From: Ruania suaedae
GTDB taxonomy: Bacteria; Actinomycetota; Actinomycetes; Actinomycetales; Beutenbergiaceae
Length of the DNA stretch: 64,000 nt
Assembly: GCF_021049265.1 (NCBI RefSeq)
Contig: NZ_CP088018.1
Span: 3,493,441-3,557,440 of the forward strand
Direction: 5' to 3'
Every line of letters starts with the position of its first letter. Position 1 is the stretch's first letter. Of the stretch, positions 1 to 7,728 are shown in pieces. Below the pieces are notes generated by a model, which saw only the letters and a program-made list of their open reading frames with translations, was not told where the DNA came from and did not search any database. Made by a program: the position numbers and the translations under genes.

Positions 1-1
1 C

Positions 2-667
2 GTGAGCGATCATCGTCAGGATCCCGCCGGTGAGCCTCTGAGCGACGCCGAGCTGGAGGCCGCACTGCGTGCCTCCCTCGCGCCCGAGCCCGTGGAGCCA
101 CCCCAGGCCCAGCTCGATGCCCTGCGCGCCCAGCTCGGCACGGCACGCACCTCCCAGCGGCCTGCCCAGGCGCCGGCCTCCCCCATCCGTCCCCGCCGCG
201 CCCGCGCACCGCGCGCCCGCTGGCTGCTGGCCGCCGCGGCGGTCCTGCTGCTGGTGGTGGGCGGGCTCGTCGGTGCCGGGATCACCTCCGCCGGCCAGGA
301 GGAGGACCTGCTCGCCCGGGGCACACCCGAGTTCGAGGCCACTCTCTCCGAGGGTGACCTGGCGGTCCAGCTCGAGGGCGACGCCGCTCCGGAGGGACGT
401 ATCGTCACGCTGCGTTCGGACTCCCTCCCGGTGCTGCCCACCGGCGAGTATTACGAGCTCTGGTTCGTCACCGATGGCACCGACGAGCCCACGCGGATCT
501 CCGCCGGGACCTTCCATCCGGACACCGAGGGCCGCACCCTCGTCGTGCTGCACGCTGCGGTCGACCCGAACCTGGTCGGCACCCTCGAGATCACGCGTGA
601 ACCCGGCGACGGCGATCCCGCACCCTCGGGTGACGTGGTGCTCCGGGGGGCACTCGACCTGCTGTGA
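2..667 (+). CDS. Anti-sigma factor, RskA-like
   Basis: The 221-residue product has an acidic N-terminal tail, a basic proline-rich stretch (about 52-73), one membrane helix (about 74-96) and an extracytoplasmic domain (about 105-221). The outer domain has the pattern of the anti-sigma-K factor RskA C-terminal family, including the EYYELWFV segment and the GTLEITREP segment near the end. Such proteins hold an ECF sigma factor at the membrane until regulated proteolysis releases it. The GTG at position 2 overlaps a TGA at 3-5, which fits translational coupling to an upstream sigma factor gene outside the window. The cytoplasmic part is short and lacks a clear zinc-binding anti-sigma motif (HxxxCxxC), so the sigma partner is inferred only. 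Confidence 0.8.
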   Translation: MSDHRQDPAGEPLSDAELEAALRASLAPEPVEPPQAQLDALRAQLGTARTSQRPAQAPASPIRPRRARAPRARWLLAAAAVLLLVVGGLVGAGITSAGQEEDLLARGTPEFEATLSEGDLAVQLEGDAAPEGRIVTLRSDSLPVLPTGEYYELWFVTDGTDEPTRISAGTFHPDTEGRTLVVLHAAVDPNLVGTLEITREPGDGDPAPSGDVVLRGALDLL

Positions 668-679
668 GGGCTAGCCGGC

Positions 680-1687
680 TCACCCCACGGCTGCGAGCGC
701 ATCCCGCACCTCACCGGCGTGCTGCTCGGCAAGGTCGACGATCCTGTCCTCGGCGGCGCTGGCCGCGGTCAGCGCCGGCGGGGTCCGCGGCGAGCCGAGC
801 ACGTGTGGGATCGCCGCGATCGTCTCCGCGAGCATCGACCCGAGGGTGGCCTCGGGTGCGCGGCCGAGCACCCGCACCGCCTTGGCGCAGCTGTAGGGCC
901 GGTGGAACAGGAACGGGTTGGCGATCCCTGCCTGCGCGAGCGCGGCACCGGGCACCGACACCGCGCGTAACGGCACCCCGAGCAGCTCGGCGATCGCCGC
1001 GTAGTAGTGCCACTGGGTCGTGATCTGCGCGCCGACGGCGTTGAAGACCTCCCCGTCGGCGGCCGGGTTGTCCACCGTGGCCAGCACCCACGCGGCCACG
1101 TCGGCGGCGTGGACCGGCGTGGTCACCCCGCGGCCGCCGTCGATCATGGCGATCGGCAGCCCGGCGCGAAGCCGGGCGACGACGTGCTCGGTGCGGCCCC
1201 ACAGGCCTGCAGTGCCGTATCCACGGCCGAGCATGTGGCTGGGACGGACCACCACCGCCCGTGAGCCCAGGCCCTCGAGCACGATCTGTTCGGCTGCCAC
1301 CTTCCCGCGCGCATAGTCCGAGACCGGCGCGCAGGGCCGGTCCTCGCCGACCGGCGCCGCGCCCACATCGGCGCCGTAGACGTCGACCGTGCTGATCATC
1401 ACCACCCGCCGGGTGCCGTCGAAGAGCTCGACCAGCTGCTGGGCGTGCTCCGCGGTGAAGCAGATGGCGTCCACCACCACGTCCGGACCGAACGCATCCA
1501 GCTCGTCCCGGTGCCGACGGAGATCGTGGCGATCGGCCTGGAGTGAGGAGAGCCGTTCGCTCTGCACAGTCGTGGCCGGTGCGCGCCGGCCCCGGGTGAG
1601 GATCATGACCTGATCACCACGGTCGAGGAAGGCTTGCGTGACCCGGGAACCGAAGGCTCCCGTGCCGCCGAGGACGAGTGTGCGCAT
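680..1687 (-). CDS. NAD(P)-dependent epimerase/dehydratase (extended SDR) family protein
   Basis: A 335-residue Rossmann-fold protein. The N-terminus, read from the ATG at 1687, carries the GGTGAFG dinucleotide-binding loop within the first 15 residues, followed by a basic residue pattern (TRGRR) that may favour NADP. Further along is a DVYG segment followed by a YARGK motif, matching the YxxxK catalytic pair of extended short-chain dehydrogenases. The length suits the NAD-dependent epimerase/dehydratase family, whose members act on nucleotide sugars or related carbonyl substrates. The substrate cannot be read from the sequence. Continuous reading frame extends further upstream, but the ATG directly before the Rossmann strand is the natural start. 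The gene is divergent from mntH. Confidence 0.8.
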   Translation of the reverse strand: MRTLVLGGTGAFGSRVTQAFLDRGDQVMILTRGRRAPATTVQSERLSSLQADRHDLRRHRDELDAFGPDVVVDAICFTAEHAQQLVELFDGTRRVVMISTVDVYGADVGAAPVGEDRPCAPVSDYARGKVAAEQIVLEGLGSRAVVVRPSHMLGRGYGTAGLWGRTEHVVARLRAGLPIAMIDGGRGVTTPVHAADVAAWVLATVDNPAADGEVFNAVGAQITTQWHYYAAIAELLGVPLRAVSVPGAALAQAGIANPFLFHRPYSCAKAVRVLGRAPEATLGSMLAETIAAIPHVLGSPRTPPALTAASAAEDRIVDLAEQHAGEVRDALAAVG

Positions 1688-1785
1688 CGGTGCTCCCGTT
1701 CGTCGTGGTCGGACGCTCACCCGCCATCGTGCCCGACGCGGACACAGCGTGCTCCACGTCGACCACGAGGCCGCACACAGTGGTA

Positions 1786-1803
1786 AGTTCGGCGCGTCGA
1801 ACA
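1786..1803. promoter_or_regulatory. Candidate MntR box upstream of mntH
   Basis: An 18-base near-palindrome, GTTCG-N6-CGAAC with one flanking base each side, lies about 30 bases before the mntH start. Only the sixth and eleventh positions of the 16-base core break the symmetry. The spacing matches the corynebacterial MntR site as I recall it (TGTTCAATGCGTTGAACA), and an mntR-type gene sits just downstream of mntH. The assignment is inference from similarity. Confidence 0.5.
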
Positions 1804-1833
1804 TTTGAGTTCTCACCACCAGGAGTGACAGCG

Positions 1834-3102
1834 ATGCGCGCGCCCACCCCCCGCACCGACGCTCAGGCGGCCGGCTCGGCCACCCCGCGCCGCCCCCGCA
1901 CGAGCGGTCTACGCCTGCTCGGGCCGGCATTCGTGGCCGCAGTGGCCTATGTCGACCCCGGGAACGTCGCCGCGAACGTCTCCGCGGGCTCGCAGTTCGG
2001 CTTCCTGCTGATCTGGGTGCTGGTAGCGGCGAACGCGATGGCCGTGATCGTGCAGTACCTCTCGGCCAAGGTCGGCATCGTCACGGGGAAGTCGCTGCCC
2101 GAGCTCGTGGGCGAACGACTCGGCCGCCGGGCGCGCCTGGCCTACTGGAGTCAGGCGGAGCTGATCGCCGTGGCGACCGATCTCGCCGAGGTGATCGGTG
2201 GCGCCATTGCTCTCAACCTGCTCTTCGGGGTGCCGCTGGTGGTCGGCGGTGCGATCACCGGCGTGATCTCCATGGCGCTGCTTGTGCTGCAGCAGCGGCG
2301 CCGGCAGCGCCACTTCGAGTTCGTCATCACCGCGATGCTGATCATCCTCACGGTCGGGTTCACCGCCGGGCTGTTCGTTGCACCCCCCGACTGGGGAGCG
2401 GCCGCCACCGGGCTGGTTCCCGGGCTGGCCGGACCGGACTCGGTGCTGCTGGCGGCTTCGATGCTCGGGGCCACGGTGATGCCGCACGTGATCTACCTGC
2501 ACTCCTCCCTCGCCCGCGACCGGCACGGGCGCGGCCACGACCAGCCCACGATCACGCGTCTGCTCCGCGCCACCCGGTGGGACGTCGTCGGCGCTCTGGT
2601 CCTGGCCGGAGGCGTGAACATCAGCATGCTGCTGCTCGCGGCCAGCACGCTCCAGGGGCAAGCGGTCGAGGACTCCATCGAGGGTGCCCATGCGGCCATC
2701 GCAGGCGCGCTGGGGCCCGTGGTGGCGACGTTGTTCGCCGTCGGTCTGCTCGCCTCCGGCCTGGCGTCGACGTCGGTGGGCGCCTACGCGGGCGCGGAGA
2801 TCATGCAGGGTCTGCTGCGGGTGCGAGTCCCGCTGATGCTGCGGCGCGTGGTCACCCTGCTGCCCGCGCTGATCCTGCTCAGCACCGACCTGTCCCCCAC
2901 CCTGATGCTCGTCCTCAGCCAGGTGGTGCTCAGCTTCGGCATCCCGTTCGCGCTCATCCCCCTGGTGCAGCTCACCCGCAGCACCGAGCTCATGGGCCCG
3001 CGTCGCAACGGCCCGGTGCTCCAGGTGGCCGCGGTCGTCATCGTCGCGGCGATCGTGACGCTCAACGTGGCGCTGCTGGTGCTGACGTTCTGGCCGCGGT
3101 GA
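1834..3102 (+). CDS. mntH: Nramp-family divalent metal (manganese) transporter
   Basis: A 422-residue polytopic protein of the NRAMP/MntH family, which imports Mn(II) and sometimes Fe(II) with protons. The family signature DPGN is at residues 41-44 in the first membrane helix. A MPH motif, the usual metal-binding partner in helix 6, is in the segment MPHVIYLHSSL. About eleven hydrophobic helices are visible. The ATG at 1834 is preceded by AGGAG (1821-1825) with eight bases of spacing and is preferred over upstream in-frame starts that would add a non-membrane leader. The last 41 bases overlap convergently with the mntR-type gene. A palindrome at 1786-1803 suggests manganese-dependent repression. 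Confidence 0.93.
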   Translation: MRAPTPRTDAQAAGSATPRRPRTSGLRLLGPAFVAAVAYVDPGNVAANVSAGSQFGFLLIWVLVAANAMAVIVQYLSAKVGIVTGKSLPELVGERLGRRARLAYWSQAELIAVATDLAEVIGGAIALNLLFGVPLVVGGAITGVISMALLVLQQRRRQRHFEFVITAMLIILTVGFTAGLFVAPPDWGAAATGLVPGLAGPDSVLLAASMLGATVMPHVIYLHSSLARDRHGRGHDQPTITRLLRATRWDVVGALVLAGGVNISMLLLAASTLQGQAVEDSIEGAHAAIAGALGPVVATLFAVGLLASGLASTSVGAYAGAEIMQGLLRVRVPLMLRRVVTLLPALILLSTDLSPTLMLVLSQVVLSFGIPFALIPLVQLTRSTELMGPRRNGPVLQVAAVVIVAAIVTLNVALLVLTFWPR

Positions 3103-3763
3103 CCCACACCGCGTCGGTGGCCGAACGCCCCAACGTCAGGGGGGCTGCGCCGTCGGGCAGGACCACCTCGAGCGCCTCCGAATAGGGGGCGCCGGCGCGG
3201 ATCTCCAGCTCGGAGCCCACGCCGAGGCCGCGCTCGGCGAAGTGCTGCAGCAGCGCGGGATCGTCGTCGGAGATGCGCTCCACCCGCACCCGGGCACCGG
3301 GCTCGACCGTCGAGAGCACGACGGCGTCCGGTAGCTCGATCTGCCCGTCCGGGGTGGGGATGGGGTCGCCGTGGGGGTCGCGGGTCGGGTGCCCGAGGTG
3401 GTGGTCGATCCGGTCGACCATGAAGTCCGAGACGGCGTGCTCGAGGGTCTCGGCCTCATCGTGGACCTGGTCCCAGGTGTAGCCCAGCACCTGCACGAGG
3501 AAGGACTCGATGAGGCGGTGGCGGCGCACCATCGCCAGGGCGTGGAGGCGGCCGGCGTCGGTGAGGGTGATCGCGCCGTAGGGGGCGTGCTCCACCAGGC
3601 CCTGCTCGGCGAGTTTGCGGACCGCGTCGGAGACGGTGGACAGGCGCACACCCGCGCGCGCGGCGATCTGGGAGGGGCTCGCCTCCTCGCCGGTCCACTC
3701 CTGCAGCGCCCAGATCACCTTGAGGTAGTTCTGCGCACTCGCCGAGAGCTGGGAGACCGACAT
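3062..3763 (-). CDS. mntR: DtxR/MntR-family metal-dependent transcriptional regulator
   Basis: A 233-residue iron/manganese-dependent repressor. Residues 1-65 form the winged helix (ASAQNYLKVIWALQEW, then SQIAARAGVRLSTVSDAVRKL). The centre (about 66-140) has the metal-binding dimerisation helices with HRLIESFL and the DEAETLEHAVSD segment, whose His and Glu residues are the usual ligands. The C-terminus (about 150-225) is an SH3/FeoA-like domain. Convergent overlap with mntH and boxes near both promoters suggest that it senses Mn and represses the importer. The ATG at 3763 fits the family N-terminus. IdeR-like iron sensing is the alternative, but the neighbouring Nramp gene favours manganese. 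Confidence 0.88.
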   Translation of the reverse strand: MSVSQLSASAQNYLKVIWALQEWTGEEASPSQIAARAGVRLSTVSDAVRKLAEQGLVEHAPYGAITLTDAGRLHALAMVRRHRLIESFLVQVLGYTWDQVHDEAETLEHAVSDFMVDRIDHHLGHPTRDPHGDPIPTPDGQIELPDAVVLSTVEPGARVRVERISDDDPALLQHFAERGLGVGSELEIRAGAPYSEALEVVLPDGAAPLTLGRSATDAVWVTAARTSAPAAPR

Positions 3764-3787
3764 GCCAGCACGGTAACAAACATCAGT

Positions 3788-3804
3788 GTTCGGCTTGGTT
3801 GAAC
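3788..3804. promoter_or_regulatory. Possible MntR-type operator in front of mntR
   Basis: GTTCGG...TTGAAC reads as an inverted repeat with GTTC and GAAC half-sites 9 bases apart, 25 bases upstream of the mntR start. It resembles the box before mntH but has one extra spacer base, so autoregulation is only suggested. Confidence 0.35.
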
Positions 3805-3920
3805 TCTCGCCGGCCGCACTACCCCGTGACCGGAGAGACACGGCTGCGTCGGTCTGCGGCAGCATGACGCCGCACCTCACGCATCCGTGTCGCTGCCGTC
3901 AGCGAGGCCCGGCACAGCAG

Positions 3921-3954
3921 AAGGGCCGGCCGACCTTGCGGTCGACCGGCCCTT
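3921..3954 (-). terminator. Rho-independent-like terminator after proX
   Basis: A 15-base arm pair, AAGGGCCGGCCGACC and GGTCGACCGGCCCTT, closes a 4-base loop with a single mismatch. It lies 19 bases beyond the proX stop. The U tract is poor, as is usual in high-GC actinobacteria. Confidence 0.7.
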
Positions 3955-3972
3955 CAAGGGTTGATCAGGCGA

Positions 3973-4908
3973 TCACTCGCTGACCGAGCCCACGAGGTCC
4001 GGGTACTCCTCCAGCCAGGCGCTCACGCCGGCGGCCGGGTCGTCCGGGTTCTCGACCGTCACCAGGTTCTCGAGCTCACCGTACTGCGTGTCATCGAGGC
4101 TGATGGTGCCGACGAAGTCAGCCACCTCGGGGAACTCGTCGGAGAAACCGCTGGTGGCGAGGAAGTGCAGGCCCTCGGTCTCGCCCATCGCGCCCTCCGG
4201 GTCCTCCAGGTCACGCACGTTGTACTCGGCGTTGGCCCAGAACGGACGCCACAGGGTGACGACGATCTCCTCCTCGGCGGCGATCGCACTCTCGAGCTCG
4301 GCGAGCATCGCGGAGGTGGAAGAGGTCACGAGCTCGAAGCCCGCCTCGTCCAGACCGTAGGTCGGGAAGGCGGAGTCCTGCGTGACGCCGGTCAGACCCG
4401 CGCCCGGCTCGATGCCGACCACGCGATTGTCGAGCTCATCGGCGTAGTCCGGCAGCTCGTCGATCGAGGTGATCTCGCTGTACTCGGGCACCGCCATGGT
4501 CAGCACCGCGCCCTCGTAGTAGGTGCCGATGTCCTCGATGTTGTCGCCGTACTCGTCCATGTACTGCGCGTGCGTGACGTCGGGCCACGCGGACGGGTAG
4601 ATGTCGACGTCACCCTCGGAGAGGGCGGTGTAGAGGATCCCCGCCTCGGTGAACTCCTCGTGCTCGACCGTGTACCCGGCCTCCTCGAGCTTGTTCTCCA
4701 GCAGGTAGGCGGTGCTCAGACCGTCGGTCCACGACGGGATGTAGCCCATCGTGATGGTGCCCATGTCACCATCGCTGCCGGTGTCGTCGCCATCGGTCGT
4801 CTCCGAGTCGCCGGAGTCGGTGCCGCAGGCGGCCAGCGTGAGCCCGAGGGCTCCGGCGGCGAACAGGGCGGTCGCCTGGCGGCGACGGTTCATACGGGGG
4901 GACTTCAT
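3973..4908 (-). CDS. proX: Glycine betaine/proline-type ABC transporter substrate-binding lipoprotein
   Basis: A 311-residue lipoprotein. A basic N-region and hydrophobic core lead to the lipobox LAAC with Cys28 as the lipidated residue, followed by an acidic Ser/Asp/Gly linker to about residue 50. The remainder has the OpuAC type II periplasmic-binding fold: GYIPSWTDGLSTAYLLENKLEEAGY at the start, a WPDVTH segment, and VVTLWRPFWAN near the ligand pocket, with tryptophans that typically form the aromatic cage for quaternary amines. It probably captures glycine betaine, carnitine or proline betaine for the permease and ATPase encoded upstream. An AAGGAG ribosome site precedes the ATG. A terminator follows. 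Confidence 0.9.
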   Translation of the reverse strand: MKSPRMNRRRQATALFAAGALGLTLAACGTDSGDSETTDGDDTGSDGDMGTITMGYIPSWTDGLSTAYLLENKLEEAGYTVEHEEFTEAGILYTALSEGDVDIYPSAWPDVTHAQYMDEYGDNIEDIGTYYEGAVLTMAVPEYSEITSIDELPDYADELDNRVVGIEPGAGLTGVTQDSAFPTYGLDEAGFELVTSSTSAMLAELESAIAAEEEIVVTLWRPFWANAEYNVRDLEDPEGAMGETEGLHFLATSGFSDEFPEVADFVGTISLDDTQYGELENLVTVENPDDPAAGVSAWLEEYPDLVGSVSE

Positions 4909-4949
4909 GTGAACTCCTTCTCTCCAGAGGTGTCTGGTTCGAACGGTGG

Positions 4950-5879
4950 TCAGTGGGCGCCGGCAGTTGCGGGCTCGTGGCCCGCCTCCGCCTGTGCGTT
5001 CTGTGCTGCCGCCTTACGGCGCTTGCGGACCAGTGCGCTGATCGAGCCGCCCGTGGGCTGTCCGATCGCACCGGTCAGCCGGTCGAGGAAGATGGCGAGG
5101 AAGACGATGGCGAGGCCGGCCTCGGCACCGGTGGCGACGTCCACCGTCGAGAGGGCGCTGGCGACGACCTTGCCCAGGCCCGGCGCCCCGACGAGGCCGG
5201 CGAGCACGGCCATCGACAGCCCGAGCATGATCACCTGGTTGACGCCGGCCATGATCGTGGGCAGGCCGAGGGGGAGCTGGATGCCGCGCAGGATCTGCCG
5301 CGAGGTACCGCCGAAGGCCTCGCCGGCCTCGACCGTCTCGTGGTCGACCTGGCGGATCCCGAGCTCGGTCAGCCGGACCCCGGGCGCCATCGCGAAGATG
5401 ATCGTGGCGACCACACCGGGCGGGTAGCCGATGCTGAAGAACAGCACCACCGGCACCAGGTAGGCCAGGGCAGGCATGGTCTGCATGAAGTCGAGGATCG
5501 GGCGCACGACGGCGCTGACGGTGTCATTCTTCGCCGCCAAGATTCCGACCGGGATCGCGATGACCGTCGCCACGAGTGTGGCCACGAGCACCATCGAGAG
5601 CGTCTGCATCGCCGGCTCCCACAGCTCCATGCTGATCACCAGGAGCATGCTGATGAGAACGAAGACGGCGAACTGGATCGAGCGGAACCAGGCTGCCAGC
5701 AGGAGGAACAGGGCGGTCATCACCAGGGCAGGCGGGACGAGCAGGAGCTCGGTCAGGCTCTCGGCCATCCAGCCGAAGCCCTCCTGGATCGCGTCCAGCA
5801 GCCAGGGCAGGTTCGCCTTGATCCAGTCGACAGCGCCCTCGGCTGCTTCACCGATCGGGATGCGGGGAAGAAAGCTCAT
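4950..5879 (-). CDS. proW: Glycine betaine/proline-type ABC transporter permease
   Basis: A 309-residue inner-membrane permease of the OpuAB/ProW family. An N-terminal amphipathic section precedes about six to seven helices beginning near residue 50. The EAA loop that contacts the ATPase is visible as ETVEAGEAFGGTSRQILRGIQLPLGLP around residues 180-205. The tail after residue 285 is charged and Ala-rich. Its ATG overlaps the proV stop by four bases (ATGA), so the two subunits are translationally coupled. proX follows after 41 bases. Together the three proteins form a compatible-solute importer likely to serve osmoprotection. Confidence 0.92.
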   Translation of the reverse strand: MSFLPRIPIGEAAEGAVDWIKANLPWLLDAIQEGFGWMAESLTELLLVPPALVMTALFLLLAAWFRSIQFAVFVLISMLLVISMELWEPAMQTLSMVLVATLVATVIAIPVGILAAKNDTVSAVVRPILDFMQTMPALAYLVPVVLFFSIGYPPGVVATIIFAMAPGVRLTELGIRQVDHETVEAGEAFGGTSRQILRGIQLPLGLPTIMAGVNQVIMLGLSMAVLAGLVGAPGLGKVVASALSTVDVATGAEAGLAIVFLAIFLDRLTGAIGQPTGGSISALVRKRRKAAAQNAQAEAGHEPATAGAH

Positions 5880-7162
5880 CGCGGGCCTCCGGTGGTCGTC
5901 TCGACGTCGGGCTCGCTGCCGATTGCGCTCTCGGGCTCGCCGCCTGCCGGCTCGGGGTCGCTGGGAGCGGGCGTGTCGGTGTCCGTGCTGACAGGTCCGG
6001 CGAGGGCGCTCAGCAGCGTCACCCGGGGGATCACGCCGATGAGCGCACCCTTGTCATTGATGACGGCGAGCGGACTGCGGCTCTCGGCGGCGTCACCGAA
6101 CAGGTCGGCCAGCGGGGCATCCGGGCTCACGGTGACGACCGTGCGGGACAGGCGCGGCAGACTGTCACTGCCCTGGCGCACCGCCTCGGCCACGTCGTCC
6201 TCCCAGACCACACCGGCAACCTTGCGGTCGCGGCCGACCACGAGCAGGGAACCGGTCTGGTGCTCGCGCATCAGCTTGTGCGCCGCGCGCGGGCCGGACT
6301 CGGTGCCGATCACGGCCACCGGGCGTTCCATCACGGCACCGGCGGTGAGCACCCGGGTGCGGTCGACATCCGCGACGAACTGGGAGACATAGTCGGTGGC
6401 GGGCTCGTTGAGGATCTGCTCGGCGGTGCCGATCTGCACGATCTTCCCGTCGCGCATCATGGCGATGCGATCGCCGAGGCGCATGGCCTCGTTCAGGTCG
6501 TGGGTGATGAACAGGATCGTCTTCCCGAGGTCGGCCTGCAGCTCGAGCAGCTGGTCCTGCATCTCCTTGCGGATCAGCGGGTCGAGGGCGCTGAATGCCT
6601 CGTCCATCAGCATGATCTCCGTGCCGGCAGCGAGCGCGCGGGCCAGGCCCACGCGCTGACGCATCCCGCCGGAGAGCTCCGAGGGCAGGTGACCGCCCCA
6701 TCCGTCCAGGCCGACCATCCCGAGCGCCTCGTTCGCCGCCTTCTCGCGATCGGAGCGCGAGACGCCCCTGAGCTCGAGCGCGTAGGCGGCGTTCTCGCCG
6801 ACCGTGCGGTGGGGAAGCAGAGCGAAGTGCTGGAACACCATGCTGACCTTGTTGCGCCGCAGGGCGCGCAGGCCGGCTGGGGAGAGGTGGGTGACGTCGT
6901 CGCCGTCCACGAGCAGCGTGCCCGCCGTGGGCTCCAGCAGCCCGTTGACGTTACGGATCAGCGTGGACTTGCCTGAACCGGACAGCCCCATGACGACGAA
7001 GATCTCACCGGGCTTCACCTCGAAGGTGGCATCGATGACCGCCGCCGTCAGCCCTTCCTTCATGAGCTGTTCACGGGTCGCGCCCTCGCGCAGCATGCGC
7101 ACTCCGCGCTGCGGACGACGGCCGAAGATCTTCGTCAGACCTGTTGCCTCGATGGCCGGCAC
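5876..7162 (-). CDS. proV: Glycine betaine/proline-type ABC transporter ATPase with CBS domains
   Basis: A 428-residue ATPase of the OpuAA/ProV type. Walker A is GLSGSGKST (about 59-67), the signature is LSGGMRQRVGLARAL, and Walker B ends in LMDEAFSALDP, followed by the switch HDLNEA. The C-terminal third (about 265-390) contains two CBS repeats, which in OpuA-type systems sense ionic strength or cyclic-di-AMP. A charged 40-residue tail follows. The GTG start at 7162 puts the protein in register with family members (PAIEATGLTKIFG). It is the first gene of a proV-proW-proX operon on the minus strand. The operon promoter should lie in 7163-7400. Confidence 0.93.
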   Translation of the reverse strand: MPAIEATGLTKIFGRRPQRGVRMLREGATREQLMKEGLTAAVIDATFEVKPGEIFVVMGLSGSGKSTLIRNVNGLLEPTAGTLLVDGDDVTHLSPAGLRALRRNKVSMVFQHFALLPHRTVGENAAYALELRGVSRSDREKAANEALGMVGLDGWGGHLPSELSGGMRQRVGLARALAAGTEIMLMDEAFSALDPLIRKEMQDQLLELQADLGKTILFITHDLNEAMRLGDRIAMMRDGKIVQIGTAEQILNEPATDYVSQFVADVDRTRVLTAGAVMERPVAVIGTESGPRAAHKLMREHQTGSLLVVGRDRKVAGVVWEDDVAEAVRQGSDSLPRLSRTVVTVSPDAPLADLFGDAAESRSPLAVINDKGALIGVIPRVTLLSALAGPVSTDTDTPAPSDPEPAGGEPESAIGSEPDVETTTGGPR

Positions 7163-7584
7163 AGTACCCCCGGGTCGGGTTAGATGGATGGTTCACGGTG
7201 CGGACGATCATCCGCGTGGTGAAGATGCGGCAAGCACACGATCGGATACCCTCTCGGCTCGCTGCGACTCTCCACCATTGCATGACTCTTCGGCGCTATG
7301 CACATTCATACGGTCACGGCGTTGTAACGATCAGGGTCTGGTGGCACAGGCCTGTCACGGCCCCACCGAGGGCGCGCCGATGGCATCCGGGGTGCCGCCA
7401 TCCGTCTCGTACAAGCGTTCAATGAACTGCTTGGCCGGCGCCTACGGCCGGATCGAACCGGTGCGATTCCAACGAATACCACCAGAGGAGTCGGAGCCCG
7501 GTGTCGCTGACGCCCGGCCCGGAGGGCGCCGGTTGAACGCAGGGCGACGGCGCGGTACTCGCCCCAGCTACCGCCACGATCCGG
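7163..7584. other. Intergenic interval with no recognisable gene
   Basis: These 422 bases separate proV from the GH2 remnant. Short open frames exist on both strands, but none has a ribosome site plus a recognisable domain. The proV promoter must lie here. Because the flanking GH2 gene is broken, the interval may be scar tissue from a deletion. One plus-strand frame around 7370-7510 reads as plausible protein (AIRLVQAFNELLG), but I cannot place it in a family. Confidence 0.5.
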
Positions 7585-7728
7585 TCAAGACTCGGTGTGG
7601 TCCTCCCCACGTCGTCCGTGGGCGCAGTCAGCAGCCCGTTGCTCTCGGTGGCAAGCCCAGGAACCGCACAGATCCTGCCAGTGCTCGCGCACGAGTTGCG
7701 GCCGCGGATAGTCCAGCTCTGCGCTCAC
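7585..7728 (-). pseudogene. Truncated glycoside hydrolase family 2 gene (N-terminal stub)
   Basis: Only 47 codons remain. The first 24 read MSAELDYPRPQLVREHWQ followed by DLCGSW, the characteristic N-terminal beginning of GH2 sugar-binding domains (YPRPQLVR..W..L.G.W). After the Trp the similarity stops and an unrelated tail runs to a stop at 7585, whereas intact GH2 enzymes are typically 550-1000 residues. The GTG at 7728 overlaps the stop of the GH51 gene by four bases, so this was once the next cistron of the arabinofuranosidase operon and lost nearly all of its length by deletion. A new tiny functional protein is unlikely. Confidence 0.7.

Noticed and set aside
7440..7484. tRNA-like 3' end (GCGATTCC... 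followed by CCACCA)
   Set aside because: No acceptor or T-arm pairing can be formed, and no D or anticodon arm is found upstream.
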